From an uncultured Bacteroidia bacterium (GTDB lineage: Bacteria; Bacteroidota; Bacteroidia; Bacteroidales; CAJPTX01): 6,563 bases of DNA. Below, piece by piece: positions 3,620 through 6,563 of this stretch (position 1 is its first letter; every line of letters starts with the position of its first letter). The DNA is taken from the NCBI GenBank assembly GCA_938040915.1, contig CALHZE010000155.1:1-6563 (forward strand), read 5' to 3'. The position numbers and the translations under genes are program-made. The notes below the pieces were generated by a model. The model saw only the letters and a list, made by a program, of their open reading frames with translations, made no database searches and had not been told where the DNA came from.

Positions 3620-5701
3620 ATGAGCGAATCGCAGAATAAGACCCCCGAGTCGCGCACCCCTAAAAAACGCCCCTTCAACTTCATTTGGCTCTATGCCGTG
3701 CTGTTGCTAGGGATGGTCGCGCTGCATTTCTTTTACAGTTCCCCCAGCCAAGTCGAAACCAACTGGCAACAAGTGCGCTCGGAAATGCTCGAGCCGGGCT
3801 ATGTGCTCAAGCTCGTGGCCGTGAGAAACCGAGGCATTGTGGAGGTCTACCTTACCAATGCCGGCGCAAAACACTTTGAAAAACGGATTGGCTCGCCCGC
3901 AGACTTCGGCGTCAATGACCCACACTTCTACTTTACTGTCGGCTCCCTTGACTCCTTCGAGCGCCAACTACAGGAGGCGCAGAAAGACCTCCCTGCCGAA
4001 AAACGGATTTACCCCATTTACGAAGACCGCCCTGACTACTTCTCGGGCTTCCTCACGTGGGTTTTCCCTCTGCTGCTCATCATCGCTCTTTGGGTCTTTA
4101 TTTTCCGTCGCATTAGCCGAGGAGGTGGAGGCGCGGGGAGTTCCAGTATCTTCAGTATCGGTAAGTCAAAAGCGCAGCTTTTCAATAAAGAAGACAACGT
4201 TTCTGTCAACTTCTCTGACGTAGCGGGGCTTGAGGAAGCTAAAATTGAGGTGCGCGAAATTGTCGACTTCCTACGTAACCCCGCGAAATATACCGAGCTT
4301 GGTGGGAAAATCCCTAAGGGTGTCCTTCTCGTCGGGCCTCCCGGCACGGGGAAGACCCTTTTGGCAAAAGCCGTCGCTGGCGAAGCCAACGTCCCCTTCT
4401 TCAGTCTCTCGGGCTCTGACTTCGTCGAAATGTTCGTCGGGGTCGGTGCCTCCCGCGTGCGCGACCTTTTTAAGCAGGCTAAGGAAAAGGGCTCTGCCAT
4501 TATCTTCATTGACGAGATAGATGCCATCGGGCGTGCCCGTTCTAAAAACGTGGGGTATTCTAGCTCCGAAGAGCGGGAAAATACCCTCAACCAGCTCCTA
4601 ACTGAGATGGACGGTTTCGCTACCAATCAGGGGGTTATTGTTCTCGCGGCGACAAACCGTGCCGATATTCTTGACGGAGCGCTACTTCGAGCAGGGCGTT
4701 TTGACCGCCAAATCCTCGTGGAGTTGCCCGACGTACAAGAGCGTTACGACATTTTCCAAGTGCATCTCCGACCCTTAAAGCTCTCTCCGGAGTTTGACTC
4801 TAAGTTCCTTGCCAAGCAGACCCCAGGTTTTTCTGGTGCAGACATCGCCAACGTCTGCAACGAGGCCGCACTGATTGCCGCACGTAAAGGGAAAGAACAG
4901 GTGGAGAAGCAAGACTTCCTAGACGCGATTGACCGTATCGTCGGCGGGCTCGAACGAAAGAATAAGATCCTTACCGCCGAGGAGAAGAAACGTATTGCTT
5001 TCCACGAATCTGGACACGCCACCGTGAGTTGGCTCTTAGAGTATGCGAGCCCACTCCTCAAGGTCTCGATTATCCCCCGTGGACGCTCTTTAGGCGCAGC
5101 GTGGTATGTGCCAGAAGAACGGCAAATCTCTACTAAGACCCAGATGTTTCACGAGCTTTGTGCCCTTCTTGGTGGTCGTGCGGCAGAAGAAGTGGTCTTT
5201 GGAGAGGTCTCTACGGGGGCGCTCAACGACCTCGAGCGTGCCAACAAGATGGCATACGCCATCGTAGCCTATTACGGCATGGAGCCCGAGCTCTACAACA
5301 CCTGCTACTACGACTCTACGGGGAGTGCCGACTATTCGTTCAACAAGCCATTTAGCGAAAAGACGGCGGCGATGATCGATCAAGAGGTGCAGAAGGTTAT
5401 CAGTGAGGCTTACCAGCAGGCATTGACGATCTTGCGCGAGCACCGCGATCAGCTTAACGAGTTGGCGGGGATGCTCTTACAAGACGAAGTCATCTTCTCT
5501 GACGATCTTGAGCGTATCTATGGCAAGCGCGCCTCACACACGCGTTTTGAGGAGCTTGACCTCAAAGAGAACTCTGCTGAGTCTGCTAAAGGAGCGCCTG
5601 CGCCCCACGACGATGTTGCCAAGCCCGACTCACAAGAACTGCGCGAAGACCCCCCCACAGGACCACATCACGACGCCCCCCATGAGCCCTCAGAAGCCTA
5701 G
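3620..5701 (+). CDS. ftsH: ATP-dependent zinc metalloprotease FtsH
   Basis: This inner-membrane AAA+ protease pulls out and degrades damaged or regulated membrane and cytosolic proteins. The 693 residues show the full plan. TM1 is at about 21-39 and TM2 at about 141-162, with a periplasmic domain of about 100 residues between and a Gly-rich linker (168-173). The AAA module has Walker A GPPGTGKT (239-246), pore loop MFVG (271-274), Walker B IIFIDEID (294-301) and Arg fingers in LRAGRFDR (356-363). The protease domain has the zinc site HESGH (462-466) with D537 in NDLERA as the expected third ligand. HESGH has Ser where HEAGH is usual; the ligands and catalytic Glu are intact. After about 640 comes a hydrophilic tail rich in Pro, His, Asp and Glu (HDDVAKPDSQ, GPHHDAPHEP). 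The ATG is preceded by A/T-rich sequence and no Shine-Dalgarno, as usual in this phylum. Its end overlaps the next gene by 20 nt. Confidence 0.98.
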   Translation: MSESQNKTPESRTPKKRPFNFIWLYAVLLLGMVALHFFYSSPSQVETNWQQVRSEMLEPGYVLKLVAVRNRGIVEVYLTNAGAKHFEKRIGSPADFGVNDPHFYFTVGSLDSFERQLQEAQKDLPAEKRIYPIYEDRPDYFSGFLTWVFPLLLIIALWVFIFRRISRGGGGAGSSSIFSIGKSKAQLFNKEDNVSVNFSDVAGLEEAKIEVREIVDFLRNPAKYTELGGKIPKGVLLVGPPGTGKTLLAKAVAGEANVPFFSLSGSDFVEMFVGVGASRVRDLFKQAKEKGSAIIFIDEIDAIGRARSKNVGYSSSEERENTLNQLLTEMDGFATNQGVIVLAATNRADILDGALLRAGRFDRQILVELPDVQERYDIFQVHLRPLKLSPEFDSKFLAKQTPGFSGADIANVCNEAALIAARKGKEQVEKQDFLDAIDRIVGGLERKNKILTAEEKKRIAFHESGHATVSWLLEYASPLLKVSIIPRGRSLGAAWYVPEERQISTKTQMFHELCALLGGRAAEEVVFGEVSTGALNDLERANKMAYAIVAYYGMEPELYNTCYYDSTGSADYSFNKPFSEKTAAMIDQEVQKVISEAYQQALTILREHRDQLNELAGMLLQDEVIFSDDLERIYGKRASHTRFEELDLKENSAESAKGAPAPHDDVAKPDSQELREDPPTGPHHDAPHEPSEA

Positions 5702-5933
5702 TGAGCAAGAGTGGCGACCGATATTCCACTCTGCTAACCGTGTCGACCTGCTGGCTATACAAGACTATCTGCAAGCAGAGGGGCTCGAGGTGGTGCTCCT
5801 TGATCAGCGCGACAGCATGTACCCCATGCTCGGGCAAGCGGTGCTCCTTGTCGCTCAAAAAGACGAACTTCGTGCTCAAGAATTACTCAATAACTTCTTG
5901 ACCAATGAACAACCTGTTAAAACGGACGCTTAG
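5682..5933 (+). CDS. Small DUF2007-type protein (putative signal-transducing protein family)
   Basis: The protein has 83 residues from ATG 5682, the last in-frame ATG before the conserved part. The frame stays open upstream inside ftsH, but that part reads as a shadow (Pro/Thr/Arg-rich). The core fits DUF2007: EWRPIFHSANRVDLLAIQDYL (10-30), AEGLEVVLLDQRDS (32-45), then GQAVLLVAQKDELRAQELL (51-69). This is a compact beta-alpha-beta, ferredoxin-like plan related to the regulatory PII/ACT-like fold. The molecular role of DUF2007 is not established; 'signal transducing' is a database label. No signal peptide or membrane helix. The start lies 20 nt inside ftsH and the end 29 nt past the cdsA start, so translation of the three is probably coupled. 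Its place suggests a link to membrane proteolysis or phospholipid synthesis, which is inference. Confidence 0.85.
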   Translation: MSPQKPSEQEWRPIFHSANRVDLLAIQDYLQAEGLEVVLLDQRDSMYPMLGQAVLLVAQKDELRAQELLNNFLTNEQPVKTDA

Positions 5934-6563
5934 TGGAGCAGCCTTTGTGGTGGTAACCGTTGCGGCGATTTTAGGAGGGAGTATCTTTATACTTCCCCTT
6001 TTCTTCTTTTTTGCTATGGCGACGCAGTGGGAATTTTACCGCTTGGTTTGGAAGCCAGAGCATCGCGACCGGAAGTTTATCTCCATTGGGCTTGTCGCGG
6101 GCGGGTTGCTCTATATTGCCGCTTGTTTCTATGCGTTATCTGAGGCTAGTCGATTGTCTTATATTCTAGCTTATCCGGCGGATGGAATCACTTCGCTCTT
6201 GTCTACTCGTGGGTGGTATCGCCTCGCAAAAGGAAGTTTTTTTCTCTCCTTCTTCTTCCTCTTCTTTTACAGCGGATGGCAGATTCTCTACAGTAAGCGA
6301 AACACCTCTTTTGCCGATTGGGGAAAGCTCGTTATGGGCTTCTTTTACGTAGCGATCCCTTTTGCTTGTGCAGCGTTTTTCGGAATTGGGAGGCCTTGGC
6401 TGTTGCTCGTGGCGCTTATCTTTACTTGGATAAACGATACGGCGGCTTATGGCGTTGGGTCGCTTTTGGGAAAACACAAGCTCATCCCAAGCGTTTCGCC
6501 GGGTAAAACGGTAGAAGGGTTTATCGGTGGGCTCGTCTTCACGACTCTTTTCGGCGCATTGCT
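5905..6563 (+). CDS. cdsA: Phosphatidate cytidylyltransferase (CDP-diacylglycerol synthase), partial at the right edge
   Basis: It makes CDP-diacylglycerol from phosphatidic acid and CTP at the inner membrane, the branch point for phosphatidylethanolamine and acidic phospholipids. From ATG 5905 the first 219 residues are visible; the family is about 260-300 long, so the last part is missing beyond the window. The start MNNLLKRTLSGAAF with the basic RT is typical. Several hydrophobic helices follow: about 11-38, 58-78, 110-128, 144-160 and 165-176. The conserved C-terminal block begins with WINDTAAYGVGSLLGKHK (175-192) and continues SVSPGKTVEGFIGG (196-209). These are the Asp-rich and SPxKTxEG motifs of the CTP- and metal-binding site; the final signature lies outside the window. 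The start is 29 nt inside the DUF2007 gene, in another frame, so coupled translation is likely. Confidence 0.95.
   Translation, partial: MNNLLKRTLSGAAFVVVTVAAILGGSIFILPLFFFFAMATQWEFYRLVWKPEHRDRKFISIGLVAGGLLYIAACFYALSEASRLSYILAYPADGITSLLSTRGWYRLAKGSFFLSFFFLFFYSGWQILYSKRNTSFADWGKLVMGFFYVAIPFACAAFFGIGRPWLLLVALIFTWINDTAAYGVGSLLGKHKLIPSVSPGKTVEGFIGGLVFTTLFGAL

Noticed and set aside
4036..4626. 196-residue open frame on the - strand
   Set aside because: Antisense to the FtsH AAA module; Ser/Arg/Pro-rich shadow translation without recognisable motifs.

Overview
The window looks like chromosome of a Bacteroidales bacterium, most likely Porphyromonas or a close relative. Three lines of evidence point there. 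The gene order rsfS - ftsH - DUF2007 protein - cdsA resembles, as I recall it, the P. gingivalis order. Three intergenic stretches contain exact matches to the Bacteroidetes -7 promoter element TAnnTTTG (210-217, 2614-2621, 3115-3122). Several starts, notably ftsH, are preceded by A/T-rich sequence rather than a Shine-Dalgarno site. All confident genes lie on the + strand. I see no tRNA, rRNA, CRISPR array or insertion sequence.

Left part (1-1281). The window opens with the unidentified, hydrophobic C-terminal end of a reading frame (3-206). A gene-free stretch follows (207-639). It holds a -7-like element, a run of small hairpins and a strong intrinsic terminator at 436-465, which together suggest a structured RNA of about 240 nt or a long untranslated region. 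Next is a 213-residue exported protein (640-1281). It looks like the two-module N-terminal prodomain of Bacteroidetes S8 (subtilisin-like) peptidases, without any catalytic domain.

Middle part (1353-3000). A lipid kinase of the diacylglycerol/sphingoid-base kinase superfamily (1353-2393) is clearly richer in G+C than the gene before it. It ends in a weak terminator that contains its own stop codon. A small, helical, probably cytoplasmic protein of unknown function (2652-2942) forms its own unit, with a -7 match upstream and a strong terminator downstream.

Right part (3001-6563). This appears to be one operon starting from the -7 element at 3115-3122: rsfS (ribosome silencing factor), ftsH (membrane AAA+ zinc protease), a small DUF2007 protein and cdsA (CDP-diacylglycerol synthase, cut by the window edge). 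The last three overlap by 20 and 29 nt in three different frames, which suggests coupled translation. The operon links ribosome dormancy, membrane protein quality control and phospholipid precursor synthesis. The lipid kinase upstream acts on related lipids, but it is separated from the operon by terminators.

No undescribed multi-gene system is evident. The most unusual items are the orphan prodomain-like secreted protein, the candidate structured RNA, the inverted repeat in the rsfS leader, and the C-tract in the ftsH tail, where losing one base would fuse FtsH to the DUF2007 protein.
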